Source: Actinomycetes bacterium
GTDB lineage: Bacteria > Actinomycetota > Actinomycetes > Actinomycetales > Dermatophilaceae
Length of the DNA stretch: 56,186 nt
Direction: 5' to 3'
NCBI GenBank assembly: GCA_023420415.1
Contig: JAEZWF010000041.1
Location: forward strand, 1 to 56,186
A model generated the notes under the pieces. That model was not told the DNA's origin. It saw only the letters and a program-made list of their open reading frames with translations, and made no database searches. This document shows, piece by piece, positions 24,684 through 32,659 of the stretch (its first letter is position 1; each line of letters begins with the position of its first letter). A program made the position numbers and the translations under genes.

Positions 24684-25177
24684 ACGTGCCAAGACCGGCC
24701 TGGCCGCCGGTCTCGGTGCGTCAACGCATCATTGATCACCGTGAGTTGACCGACTTGGTGAGGGCGTCTGGTCGTTCGGACCCCGCCCTTGATCAGGCCC
24801 TGAGCAGGTACTTGGTCATCCGATCAGCGGGCTTAATCGAGTCGATCAGGGACGACGTCGCCGACCTGTACATTCGGGAAGTCGCGCACGCCCGCGCGCA
24901 CCGACGGATCACGTCAGGGCTTCGTCAGGGCCAAGGAGCCCGGCCAAAGCAACTGCTGGACTTCCTCAGATCGTTCGATCCTGCGTGGGCAGAGGAGTTT
25001 GCGCTCTTCATCGATCAGGACGATGCGCGCGTGAAGGACTCGCTAGGGGCCCTGATCGCCGCGCGAACGAAGATCGCACACGGAGACGGGGAGGCCGTGA
25101 GTATCTCGCATGCGCTCCGGTGGGCGGACGTGGCGAAGGAGGTCTCCGATTGGCTGATCAGGCGGTTTGAACCCTGA
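24680..25177 (+). CDS. HEPN-domain protein, MAE_28990/RiboL-PSP-HEPN-like (putative RNase partner)
   Basis: 165 residues, all-helical. The C-terminal R129-TKIA-H134 fits the HEPN catalytic motif RX4-6H, within ALIAARTKIAHGDGEAVSISHALRWADVAKEVSDWL, the usual HEPN final helix pair. HEPN proteins of this type are predicted RNA-cutting effectors, and known relatives pair with DUF262 or other control proteins in defence islands. Overlaps the DUF262 gene by ATGA, so the two are made in fixed ratio. Family assignment is by motif and context; an antitoxin-type role for either partner is inference. Confidence 0.65.
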   Translation: MNVPRPAWPPVSVRQRIIDHRELTDLVRASGRSDPALDQALSRYLVIRSAGLIESIRDDVADLYIREVAHARAHRRITSGLRQGQGARPKQLLDFLRSFDPAWAEEFALFIDQDDARVKDSLGALIAARTKIAHGDGEAVSISHALRWADVAKEVSDWLIRRFEP

Positions 25178-25271
25178 TCCGCGCCTGCCGAAGGTCGAAC
25201 TAAGCATCGTTCGGGGCTTGGGCGGCAACGGGAGCGTGACGTTCCGGCTCCGGGAAGGTAGAAGGTACGGG

Positions 25272-25345
25272 ACATGCCGCAGGCGTCGCCGGCGCCCTGG
25301 CGCCGCCGCCGGCATGAGCGGTGCTGTCGCTTTGGCGGGCTGAGG
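25272..25345 (+). repeat. Diverged remnant of the HIT 3' end
   Basis: Reads HAAGVAGALAPPPA-stop in frame, against YAVRVAGALAPPAV-stop of the HIT gene, and the match runs on past the stop (TGAGCG...CTGTCGC). It is a second, divergent copy of the HIT-ogt junction inside the island. The rest of 25178-25396 shows nothing recognisable. Confidence 0.75.
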
Positions 25346-25396
25346 ACCGACGAGCTCTCGTCAGGGACTCGGGTGCCCGGACGAGGAACCCGGAAT

Positions 25397-25585
25397 TCAG
25401 GCCCCGTGAGTTTTCCGCCCCATCAGCCGTCCCACCAGCTCGAAAAGAAGGCGGGTTCCCAGGCTGATGACGACGAAGAGCATGACCCAGCCATCCCCAT
25501 CGCCGCGCGCAAACAGTATGACTGCGATCGCGAGAGCGACACCGGAGACAAGCCAGGTCACCAGCTCGGCGCGCTTCCAGGTCAT
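25397..25585 (-). CDS. Small two-helix membrane protein
   Basis: 62 residues: a basic start, helix LVTWLVSGVALAIAVILFA, a short GDGDG turn, helix GWVMLFVVISLGTRLLFELVG, and a basic end. No family recognised. It lies between the HIT remnant and ogt, so it may be cargo of a second insertion at the same place. The ATG at 25585 lacks a clear Shine-Dalgarno. Confidence 0.55.
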   Translation of the reverse strand: MTWKRAELVTWLVSGVALAIAVILFARGDGDGWVMLFVVISLGTRLLFELVGRLMGRKTHGA

Positions 25586-25629
25586 AACGTGAGTCTGACA
25601 GCCATGCCCCTGTTGTCGCAGCGGCGCGG

Positions 25630-25635
25630 CAGGAT
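25630..25635 (+). promoter_or_regulatory. -10-like CAGGAT before ogt
   Basis: CAGGAT-GTGTGG-GTG, 6-nt gap; the same box is kept in the truncated copy (23360-23365), which supports GTG 25642 as the true ogt start. Confidence 0.4.
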
Positions 25636-25639
25636 GTGT

Positions 25640-25733
25640 GGGTGCGCACCCACACCGTGATGGACTCCCCGGTCGGTCACCTCACCATCGTGTCCGTCGA
25701 GGGCGCCGTCGTGCGGCTCCACATGGACTGGGA
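25640..25733 (+). repeat. Direct repeat, right copy (ogt 5' end)
   Basis: 94 bp identical to 23370-23463; this copy continues into the full ogt gene. Confidence 0.9.
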
Positions 25734-26139
25734 CGAGCCCGCGCACGACCCGACCGAGGTGGGGGAGCGCGACGACGACGCGGGCGCCGAGGTGGCGCGG
25801 CAGCTGTCCGAGTACTTCGCGGGCGAGCGCACCGGCTTCGACGTCCCCCTCGCTCCCGAGGGCGACGACTTCAAGCAGCGGGTCTGGGGCCTGCTGCTTG
25901 AGATCCCCTACGGCCAGACCCGCAGCTACGGCGACCTCGCGCGCCAGCTCGGCGACGTCAACCTGAGCCAGGCTGTCGGCGTCGCCAACGGCCGCAACCC
26001 GATCGCGATCATCGTCCCGTGCCACCGCGTGATCGGAGCCGATGGCTCGTTGGTCGGGTATGCCGGTGGGCTCGAGCGCAAGCGCATCCTCCTCGCGCTC
26101 GAGGAGCCGTCGGCCGACGACGGCGGCCGGCTCTTCTGA
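25642..26139 (+). CDS. ogt: Methylated-DNA--cysteine S-methyltransferase
   Basis: 165 residues. It removes alkyl groups from O6-alkylguanine onto its own Cys. The acceptor is C127 in IIVPCHRVIG; the DNA-binding helix is YGDLARQLG and the Asn/Gly hinge AVGVANGRNP. Full-length and in frame. An upstream GTG at 25636 is possible, but GTG 25642 is placed identically relative to the -10-like box in both repeat copies. It was probably directly downstream of the HIT gene before the island entered. Confidence 0.93.
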   Translation: MRTHTVMDSPVGHLTIVSVEGAVVRLHMDWDEPAHDPTEVGERDDDAGAEVARQLSEYFAGERTGFDVPLAPEGDDFKQRVWGLLLEIPYGQTRSYGDLARQLGDVNLSQAVGVANGRNPIAIIVPCHRVIGADGSLVGYAGGLERKRILLALEEPSADDGGRLF

Positions 26140-26142
26140 GGT

Positions 26143-26172
26143 GTGACTGCTGGTGCTGGTGTGACTGGTGAC
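26143..26172. promoter_or_regulatory. GTGAC repeats upstream of the transglycosylase gene
   Basis: GTGAC at 26143, 26161 and 26168; the first two are within GGTGTGACTG repeats exactly 18 bp apart (two 9-bp steps). On the other strand they read GTCAC, the core of the 9-bp boxes described for mycobacterial MtrA. A weak candidate operator. Confidence 0.3.
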
Positions 26173-26279
26173 CCTTTTGGGGTCGACAGTTCGTCTGGTC
26201 TTCGTCGACTCCGGGGTGCGGGACGACGCAGTGTCGCCCACGATGAGTGAGAAGGGATGACACCGAGGGGGAGTGAACC

Positions 26280-27443
26280 GTGCGCGTGACCAGGCTGGCG
26301 CTGGGCGCCGCAGTCGTCGCCGCGGTCGCGGCCCAGACGTCCTCGGTGCCGCACCTGGAACAGCCGCCCCCTGAGCCGGCCAGCCACCGCGCACTGACCG
26401 TGTGGTCGCCCCCGGTGCCCGGGCCGTTCGCGGCCGACGACCTTCGACCGGGGTCGGTGCGCCCGCGACCGGTCGTCACGAAGCCGGTGGCCGCTGCCAA
26501 GCCGGCGTCCCGGAAGAAGGCGACCCCCAAACCCAAGGCGCCCCAGGACATGCCGGCCAAGGGCACCGCGCAGTACGAGCTGGCACTGGCCTACCGCAAC
26601 GCCGTCGCCAAGGCCCCGAAGGGCTGCAACGTCACGGTCTTCCACCTGGCCGCCATCGGCCAGGTCGAGTCGGGCTCCATCGGTGGTCGCGACGTCACCA
26701 AGGACAAGCTCGTCAGCCCCGCCATCTACGGGCCACTGCTCGACGGTGGCCCCTTTGCCGTCATCCGTGACACCGACGGGGGCGCCATCGACGGCGACGG
26801 GTCCTTCGACCGTGCCGTCGGACCGCTGCAGTTCATCCCGGGGACGTGGGAATGGGCCGGGGCGGACGGCGACGGTGACGGTCGTCGCGACCCGCAGAAC
26901 GTCTACGACGCGGCCCTCGGCACCGCCAACTACCTGTGCCGAGGCGGCCGCGACCTGTCCGACAGCGGCGACCTGCGCGCGGCAATCCTGTCCTACAACG
27001 GATCCACCGAGTACCTCGAGTCGGTGCTGGGCTGGGTCGACTACTTCACCGAGCACGGGCTGAAGTCGCTCGACGAGGTGGCGTTCCTGGTGGCATCCGG
27101 CGGACGCGGCAGCGACCTGGCCGAGCCACCCACGCCACCCAAGCCGCCCGAGCCGTCGGTGGAGAAGACCGACCCCACGACCGGGCCCACGACGCGGCCC
27201 ACGCCCACCAAGACCTCGAGCGCCACGCCGAAACCCTCACCCACGAAGCCGAGGCCGAGCGGCACCACGACCCCGACCAGCCCTGCGCCGACCACCCCTG
27301 CTCCGACCACACCTGCTCCGACAAACCCTGAGCCGACAAACCCTGAGCCGACGCCCACCTTGACCCAGCCGCCACCGCCGCCAGCCACGACGACCGAGCC
27401 TGCGCCGACCAGCACCGAGCCACCCCCCACGTCGGCCCCGTGA
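26280..27443 (+). CDS. Secreted lytic transglycosylase (MltB/SLT-like)
   Basis: 387 residues. The N-terminal hydrophobic segment (LALGAAVVAAVAAQTSS) is a short signal peptide. A proline/lysine linker precedes the catalytic domain at residues about 95-280: FHLAAIGQVESG supplies the catalytic Glu, and GPLQFIPGTWEWAGADGDGDGRRDPQNVYDAALGTANYLC is the family core. The last about 100 residues are a Pro/Thr/Glu tail with repeated PTTPAPTTPAPT and NPEP units, probably crossing the wall. It cleaves peptidoglycan glycan strands. GTG 26280 is used. Confidence 0.87.
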   Translation: MRVTRLALGAAVVAAVAAQTSSVPHLEQPPPEPASHRALTVWSPPVPGPFAADDLRPGSVRPRPVVTKPVAAAKPASRKKATPKPKAPQDMPAKGTAQYELALAYRNAVAKAPKGCNVTVFHLAAIGQVESGSIGGRDVTKDKLVSPAIYGPLLDGGPFAVIRDTDGGAIDGDGSFDRAVGPLQFIPGTWEWAGADGDGDGRRDPQNVYDAALGTANYLCRGGRDLSDSGDLRAAILSYNGSTEYLESVLGWVDYFTEHGLKSLDEVAFLVASGGRGSDLAEPPTPPKPPEPSVEKTDPTTGPTTRPTPTKTSSATPKPSPTKPRPSGTTTPTSPAPTTPAPTTPAPTNPEPTNPEPTPTLTQPPPPPATTTEPAPTSTEPPPTSAP

Positions 27444-27473
27444 TCCCCGTCGCACCGTGCGCACGACGGCGCG

Positions 27474-27485
27474 CACGCGGCATAC
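27474..27485 (-). repeat. GTATGCCGCGTG motif copy (reverse)
   Basis: CACGCGGCATAC in the gap before ndh. Confidence 0.8.
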
Positions 27486-27493
27486 CCGCGGGT

Positions 27494-27568
27494 CTAGGCT
27501 GGTTGACACAGGAGAAAGAGCACGACGTCACCGAGGACGGCACCCAGACGCACCGGGTGGCCGTCCTC
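27494..27568 (+). promoter_or_regulatory. ndh promoter and leader hairpin
   Basis: TAGGCT (27494-27499) is a likely -10. The roughly 90-nt leader then holds a hairpin, arms GAGGACGG.CACCC and GGGTGGCCGTCCTC (27533-27568, one bulged base), followed by CTTGTTTG and the Shine-Dalgarno GAGGAGA. It could attenuate or stabilise the mRNA. Confidence 0.45.
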
Positions 27569-27593
27569 CTTGTTTGACGAGGAGAGTGTGCAC

Positions 27594-29030
27594 ATGACGT
27601 CGCACGAGACCGGCACGACAACCGCCCGCGAGACCGGCCGCCCCCGCGTGGTCGTCATCGGCTCCGGCTTCGGTGGCCTGTTCGCCACCCAGGCGCTCAA
27701 GCACGCCGACGTCGACGTCACGCTCATCGGCAAGACGACGCACCACCTGTTCCAGCCGCTGCTCTACCAGGTGGCCACCGGCATCCTCTCCGAGGGCGAG
27801 ATCGCTCCCGCCACCCGCGAGGTCATCGCCCACCAGAAGAACGCGCGCGTCATCCTCGGCACCGTCACCGACATCGACCTCGAGAACCGCACCGTCACCT
27901 CGCGCACCCTCGACCGCGACACGGTCACGCCCTACGACGACCTCATCGTCGCGGCCGGCGCGGGCCAGTCCTACTTCGGCAATGACCAGTACGCGCAGTA
28001 CGCCCCGGGCATGAAGTCGATCGACGACGCGCTCGAGCTGCGTGGCCGCATCTTCAACGCCTTCGAGTGGGCCGAGCTGGCCAGCACGCCCAAGGAGATC
28101 GAGCGGCTCATGACGTTCGTCGTCGTGGGCGCCGGACCGACCGGTGTCGAGATGGCCGGCCAGATCGCCGAGCTCTCGCACCGCACCCTCAAGAACGACT
28201 TCCGCAAGATCGACCCGGCCAACGCCCGCGTCATCCTGCTCGATGCGGCAAACCAGGTGCTCCCGTCGTTCGGTGACCAGCTCGGAGCGCGAGCAGCCAA
28301 GCGCCTCAAGGAGATTGGCGTCGAGGTCCAGCTCGGCGCCAAGGTCGTGGGGGTCGACCCGACGGGCATCGACATCGAGGATGCCGACGGCACGCGTCGC
28401 CGGATCGAGGCTGTCACCAAGGTGTGGGCCGCAGGCGTGCAGGCCTCCGAGCTGGGGGCCCAGCTGGCCGAGCAGTCCGGTGCCACGCTCGACCGCGCCG
28501 GCCGCGTCGAGGTGAACGACGACCTGACCCTCCCGGGCTACCCGAACGTGTTCGTCGTCGGTGACATGGCGGCCCTCAAGGGCTACCCCGGTGTCGCCCA
28601 GGTGGCCATCCAGGGTGCGCGGTATGCCGCGAAGGTGATCAAGGCGCGCCTGGCCGGCAAACCCGCCCCGGGGCCGTTCGAGTACCACGACAAGGGCTCG
28701 ATGGCGACGATCTCCCGCTTCAGTGCGGTGGCGTCCATCGGCAAGTTCCGGTTCAGCGGTTTCATCGCCTGGTTCCTGTGGCTGGCCGTCCACCTCGTCT
28801 ACATCATCGGGTTCAAGCACCGCATCACCACGCTGCTGCACTGGGCCGTCAGCTTCCTCGGCCGGGGCCGGTCGGAGCGCACGGTCACCGAGCAGCAGAC
28901 GTTCGCGCGCAACGCGATCCACCAGCTGGGCGACCAGTACGCGCCGTCCCTGCCTCGGGTGCCCGCCGACAAGAAGCCGGCGCCGCAGTCGGTCGGTCAG
29001 GCGCGCGAGGAAGCCAGCCGCCGGGCGTGA
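27594..29030 (+). CDS. ndh: Type II NADH dehydrogenase
   Basis: 478 residues. Two dinucleotide folds: FAD at VVVIGSGFGGLFATQAL (residue about 19) and NADH at FVVVGAGPTGVEMAGQIAEL (residue about 180). VFVVGDMA and the quinone-side motif GVAQVAIQGARYAA follow; a C-terminal hydrophobic segment (FIAWFLWLAVHLVYIIGF) anchors it to the membrane. It passes electrons from NADH to menaquinone without pumping protons. ATG 27594 is chosen for the GAGGAGA site 9 nt upstream. Confidence 0.93.
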   Translation: MTSHETGTTTARETGRPRVVVIGSGFGGLFATQALKHADVDVTLIGKTTHHLFQPLLYQVATGILSEGEIAPATREVIAHQKNARVILGTVTDIDLENRTVTSRTLDRDTVTPYDDLIVAAGAGQSYFGNDQYAQYAPGMKSIDDALELRGRIFNAFEWAELASTPKEIERLMTFVVVGAGPTGVEMAGQIAELSHRTLKNDFRKIDPANARVILLDAANQVLPSFGDQLGARAAKRLKEIGVEVQLGAKVVGVDPTGIDIEDADGTRRRIEAVTKVWAAGVQASELGAQLAEQSGATLDRAGRVEVNDDLTLPGYPNVFVVGDMAALKGYPGVAQVAIQGARYAAKVIKARLAGKPAPGPFEYHDKGSMATISRFSAVASIGKFRFSGFIAWFLWLAVHLVYIIGFKHRITTLLHWAVSFLGRGRSERTVTEQQTFARNAIHQLGDQYAPSLPRVPADKKPAPQSVGQAREEASRRA

Positions 29031-29060
29031 GAAGTCCCAGCGGGAGCGCACCCCGTCACC

Positions 29061-29066
29061 TAGGGT
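29061..29066 (+). promoter_or_regulatory. -10 box TAGGGT, leaderless M16 operon
   Basis: TAGGGT-GAACCGC-ATG, 7-nt gap. Confidence 0.5.
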
Positions 29067-29073
29067 GAACCGC

Positions 29074-30357
29074 ATGCCGCTGGACTACCCGATCCACCGC
29101 ACGACCCTGGCCAACGGGCTCACCGTGGTCGTCTCGCCCGACGCCAGCGTCCCCATGGTGACGGTCAACCTGTGGGTCAACGTCGGGTCGCGCCACGAGG
29201 CCGTGGGCCGCACGGGCTTCGCCCACCTCTTCGAGCACCTGATGTTCCAGGGGTCGCGGCACGTCGCCAGCGGTGAGCACTTCAGCCGGCTGATGGCCGA
29301 GGGTGGACGGCTCAACGCCACGACGTGGTTCGACCGCACCAACTACTTCGAGACGGTGCCCAAGGGCGCCTACGAGCTCGCCCTGTGGATGGAGGCCGAC
29401 CGGCACGGTCACCTGCTCGACGCGGTCACCCAGGAGAACCTCGACAACCAGCGCGATGTCGTCAAGGAGGAGAAGCGCCAGCGTTACGACAACGTCCCCT
29501 ACGGCAAGGCGCTGATGGAGGTGTATGCCGCGGTGTTCCCTCCTGACCACCCCTACCACCACCCGACGATCGGGTCGATGGAGGACCTCGACGCCGCGAG
29601 CCTGCAGGACGTGCACGCCTTCTTCCGCCGCTACTACGGACCCAACAACACGGTCCTCACCCTCGTGGGCGACCTCACCCCGGAGGAGGGTTTCGCCGCA
29701 GCCGAGAAGTACTTCGGCGCGCTGCCCGCCTCCGCCGAGGAGCCGCGGGCCAACCTCCCGCAGCTGGGACCCATCGAGTCGCCGGTGCGGGTCGACCGCC
29801 CGGGCGACGTGCCCAACGACCGGCTCCACATCGCGTTCCGGCTCCCGGTCGACAACACGCCCGACTACTACGCCTCCGCGTTGGCGCTCGACATCATCGG
29901 TGGGCTGAGCACCTCCCGACTGGTGCAACGCCTCGTCCGTCGCGAACAGGTCGCCAACTCCGTGCAGGCACACACGATGGGCTTCGTCGACGGGGCCTCC
30001 CTCGGGTTCCTCGTCGTCGACGTCGCTCAGGGACAGGACCCCGAGGTGCTCGAGGCCGAGGTGGTCGAGGAGCTCGAGCGGTTCGCCCAGGAGGGACCGA
30101 CCGAGGTCGAGCTCGAGTCGGCGCTCGCGCAGTCCGAGCGCGGCTGGCTCTCCGCGTTGTCCGGGCAGGAGGAGCGGGCCGACCTGCTGAGCCAGTACAC
30201 CCTGCTCCACGACGACCCGCAGGTGGTCAACACCTTCCTCGACCAGCTGCGCGAGGTGGGCACCGCGGACATCCAGCGCGCCGCCCAGACCTGGCTGGCT
30301 CCCGACCACCGTGCCGTCGTCCGCCACCTCACCGTCGCCCAGGAGGACGCCGCATGA
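29074..30357 (+). CDS. M16 zinc peptidase, catalytic subunit
   Basis: 427 residues. The inverted zinc motif HLFEH with downstream Glu (VKEEKRQRYDN) is complete, so this is the active partner. The start LANGLTVVVSPDASVPMVTVNLWVNVGSRHE is typical. It is followed by a second M16-like gene overlapping by ATGA, an arrangement seen in bacterial two-subunit M16B peptidases acting on peptides. Confidence 0.9.
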   Translation: MPLDYPIHRTTLANGLTVVVSPDASVPMVTVNLWVNVGSRHEAVGRTGFAHLFEHLMFQGSRHVASGEHFSRLMAEGGRLNATTWFDRTNYFETVPKGAYELALWMEADRHGHLLDAVTQENLDNQRDVVKEEKRQRYDNVPYGKALMEVYAAVFPPDHPYHHPTIGSMEDLDAASLQDVHAFFRRYYGPNNTVLTLVGDLTPEEGFAAAEKYFGALPASAEEPRANLPQLGPIESPVRVDRPGDVPNDRLHIAFRLPVDNTPDYYASALALDIIGGLSTSRLVQRLVRREQVANSVQAHTMGFVDGASLGFLVVDVAQGQDPEVLEAEVVEELERFAQEGPTEVELESALAQSERGWLSALSGQEERADLLSQYTLLHDDPQVVNTFLDQLREVGTADIQRAAQTWLAPDHRAVVRHLTVAQEDAA

Positions 30358-31718
30358 GCACCCCTGTGCCGGAGGCGCCGCGCCCCGAGGTCACCCCGCC
30401 CGGCCCGTGGGAGTTCGCGACGCCCGATGAGCACCGCCTCGACAACGGGCTGCGGCTGCTCACCTACGACATCCCCGGCCAGTACGTCATCTCGGTGCGG
30501 ACCGTCGTGCCGTTCCCGCTCTCCGCCGAGCCGCGCGAGGCCGAGGGCGTGGCGGCCATCATGGCGCGCATGCTCGACGAGGGCACCGCTGAGCACACCT
30601 CGGAAGAGTTCGCAGAACTGTTGGAGCGCAAGGGAATTGCTCTCGGTGCGGGCGTCAACGACGCCGGCCTCGCAGTCGACCTCGACGTGCCCAAGGGCAA
30701 CCTCGAGGAGGCGCTGGACCTGTTGCGCCAGGTGCTGGCCGACCCCGTGTTCCCGCAGCCCGAGCTGGACCGCCACCTGCGCACCCGCCTGGCCGAGATC
30801 GAGCAGGAGCGGGCGCTGGGCCCGCAGCGCGCCGCGCGCGAGCTCATCGCCACGATCTTCGACCCCTCCGATCGTGGGTCGCGCCCCACCGCCGGCGCGG
30901 CCGACACCGTCCAGGCCATCACGCGTGAGCACCTGGCCGCCTTCCACGCCGAGCGCGTCGGACCGCTGGGCGCGACCGTCGTGATCGCCGGTGACCTCGC
31001 CGGCCTCGACGTCGCGGCCCTCGCCGGCCGCACGCTCGGCGCGTGGCAGGGTGACCGCCAGGTCGAGCCCGGTCCGCCCGAGGCACCCGTCTGGGCGCCC
31101 GACCGGGCCAGGGTGGTCCTGGTCGACCGGCCCGGCGCCGTCCAGTCGGAGCTGCTCGTCGCCGTCCCCGGACCGGACCGGCGCACCGACGGCGGCTGGG
31201 CGGCATACCCCGTCCTGGGGTTCGTCGTCGGCGGGGCTCCCAACGCGCGCGTCGACGCGGTGCTGCGCGAGGAGAAGGGCTACACCTACGGCATCCGGTC
31301 GGCCTTCCGCCCGCGCCGGGTCGGGGGACTGTTCATCACCTCCGGGTCGGTGCGCGCCGACTCCACCGTCGACTCCGTGCGGCTGCTGCTCGAGATCCTC
31401 GACCAGGCCCGCGACGGCTTCGGCGACGAGGAGGTGCGGGCCGGTGTCGACTTCATCAGCAAGACCGCGCCCGGCCGGTATGCCACCGCCGACGCGGTGG
31501 CCGACGAGGCGTCGATGCTCGCCCTCGAAGGGCTCACCACCCAGTTCACCACCGACAACCTCGAGGCCATGCGGTCGCTCACGCCCGAACAGCTCGCCGA
31601 GGCGTGGCGGCGCTGGGTGACGGGGGAGTGGACCGTCGTCGTGGTCGGCGACGCGAGCACGTATGCCGACGCGATCCGTGAGCTGGGAGTCGGTCCGGTG
31701 AGCGTCGTGCCCGCCTGA
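30354..31718 (+). CDS. M16 peptidase-like non-catalytic subunit
   Basis: 454 residues. It has the M16 fold marks (LDNGLRLLTYDIPGQYVISVRTVVPFPLSAEP; EEKGYTYGIRSAFRPRR with the substrate-carboxylate binding RY-type segment) but no HXXEH: the place is taken by MARMLDEGTAEHT. It should pair with the upstream catalytic subunit to close the chamber and bind substrate. Slightly Pro-rich N-terminus. Confidence 0.88.
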   Translation: MSTPVPEAPRPEVTPPGPWEFATPDEHRLDNGLRLLTYDIPGQYVISVRTVVPFPLSAEPREAEGVAAIMARMLDEGTAEHTSEEFAELLERKGIALGAGVNDAGLAVDLDVPKGNLEEALDLLRQVLADPVFPQPELDRHLRTRLAEIEQERALGPQRAARELIATIFDPSDRGSRPTAGAADTVQAITREHLAAFHAERVGPLGATVVIAGDLAGLDVAALAGRTLGAWQGDRQVEPGPPEAPVWAPDRARVVLVDRPGAVQSELLVAVPGPDRRTDGGWAAYPVLGFVVGGAPNARVDAVLREEKGYTYGIRSAFRPRRVGGLFITSGSVRADSTVDSVRLLLEILDQARDGFGDEEVRAGVDFISKTAPGRYATADAVADEASMLALEGLTTQFTTDNLEAMRSLTPEQLAEAWRRWVTGEWTVVVVGDASTYADAIRELGVGPVSVVPA

Positions 31719-31726
31719 GCGGCGCA

Positions 31727-31740
31727 GGTATGCCGCGTGG
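31727..31740 (+). repeat. GGTATGCCGCGTGG motif copy
   Basis: Full 14-bp form in the 33-bp gap between convergent genes. Confidence 0.85.
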
Positions 31741-31751
31741 CCGCCGCGCGC

Positions 31752-32546
31752 TCAGGCGCGGGCGTCGGTGCCGATGCGCGACAGGACCTCGTCGTGCAGC
31801 AAACCGTTGGTGGCCAACGCGTTTCCGCCCCACGGGCCCTCGCGTCCGGCCAGGGACGTGAACCGGCCACCGGCCTCGGTGACGATGGGGACCAGTGCTG
31901 CCATGTCGTAGACGGCGAGCTCCGGTTCGGCGGCGATGTCGGCGGCGCCCTCGGCCACCAGCATGTACGACCAGAAGTCGCCGTAGGCCCGCGACCGCCA
32001 GCAGTCATCGGTGAGCGAGAGGAACTCGTCGTAGCGGTCGACGTCGCGCCACGAACGGATGCTGGAGTAGGACAGGGAGGCGTCGGCGACCGACGACACC
32101 TGCGAGACGTTGATCCGTTTCGCCGAGGCGAGGCTGCGGCCGGACCAGGCGCCCGACCCGTTCGCGGCCCACCACCGGCGGCCCAGGGCGGGCGCAGCCA
32201 CCAGGCCCAGCATCGGTGCCTCGTCGTCGACCAGCGCGATCAGCGTGGCCCAGACAGGTACGCCGCGCACGAAGTTGTGCGTGCCGTCGATCGGGTCGAT
32301 GACCCAACGGCGCGGGCCGTGCCCGGTCGTCTCGAACTCCTCGCCCTCGACCGCGTCCCGCGGACGCGTCCGCTTCAGCTGGGCCCGGATGAGCTCCTCG
32401 GCGGCGGTGTCGGCGTCGCTGACCAGGGTGAGGTCCGGCTTGGACGACACCGCCAGGTCCTCGGACCGGAACCGCGCGGTCGTGATGCGCTCGACCGCGT
32501 CGGCCAGGACGTGGGCGAGGCGCAGGTCGTCGTCGTAACGGGGCAC
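31752..32546 (-). CDS. hisN: Inositol-monophosphatase family, HisN-like histidinol-phosphatase
   Basis: 264 residues. Metal motifs VEGEEF and WVIDPIDGTHNFVRG (DPxDGT) are intact; the third, usually WD, is YDMAALVPIVTEAGG, as in the actinobacterial HisN subgroup. That subgroup removes phosphate from histidinol phosphate; inositol phosphate is the alternative substrate. In related genomes it follows aroA-rsgA; here a peptide transporter lies between. GTG 32546 sits 7 nt from a TAGCGT box. Confidence 0.8.
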   Translation of the reverse strand: MPRYDDDLRLAHVLADAVERITTARFRSEDLAVSSKPDLTLVSDADTAAEELIRAQLKRTRPRDAVEGEEFETTGHGPRRWVIDPIDGTHNFVRGVPVWATLIALVDDEAPMLGLVAAPALGRRWWAANGSGAWSGRSLASAKRINVSQVSSVADASLSYSSIRSWRDVDRYDEFLSLTDDCWRSRAYGDFWSYMLVAEGAADIAAEPELAVYDMAALVPIVTEAGGRFTSLAGREGPWGGNALATNGLLHDEVLSRIGTDARA

Positions 32547-32553
32547 CCGGTGC

Positions 32554-32559
32554 ACGCTA
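32554..32559 (-). promoter_or_regulatory. -10 box TAGCGT (minus strand), leaderless hisN
   Basis: TAGCGT-GCACCGG-GTG on the minus strand, 7-nt gap. Confidence 0.5.
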
Positions 32560-32659
32560 GCGGGTGCCGCCGCGGTTCCCCGGGACCGCCACGACGACGC
32601 CCGCCCGGCCGGGCGCACCGAGCCGCCCCGCGGCATACCCTCCCGGGCCCCTGACCAGC

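Noticed and set aside
24680..25177. HEPN gene as a plain antitoxin or DNA-binding protein
   Set aside because: No HTH or ribbon-helix-helix pattern; the R-x4-H motif and terminal helix pair fit HEPN better, though not proven.
23464..25640. Island as a transposon or prophage remnant
   Set aside because: No transposase, integrase, terminal inverted repeats or phage genes are visible; the flanks are copies of ogt and HIT sequence instead.
26140..26279. Cyclic-di-AMP (ydaO-type) riboswitch before the transglycosylase
   Set aside because: Such riboswitches precede wall hydrolases in actinobacteria, but the conserved elements are not seen and the gap is too short.
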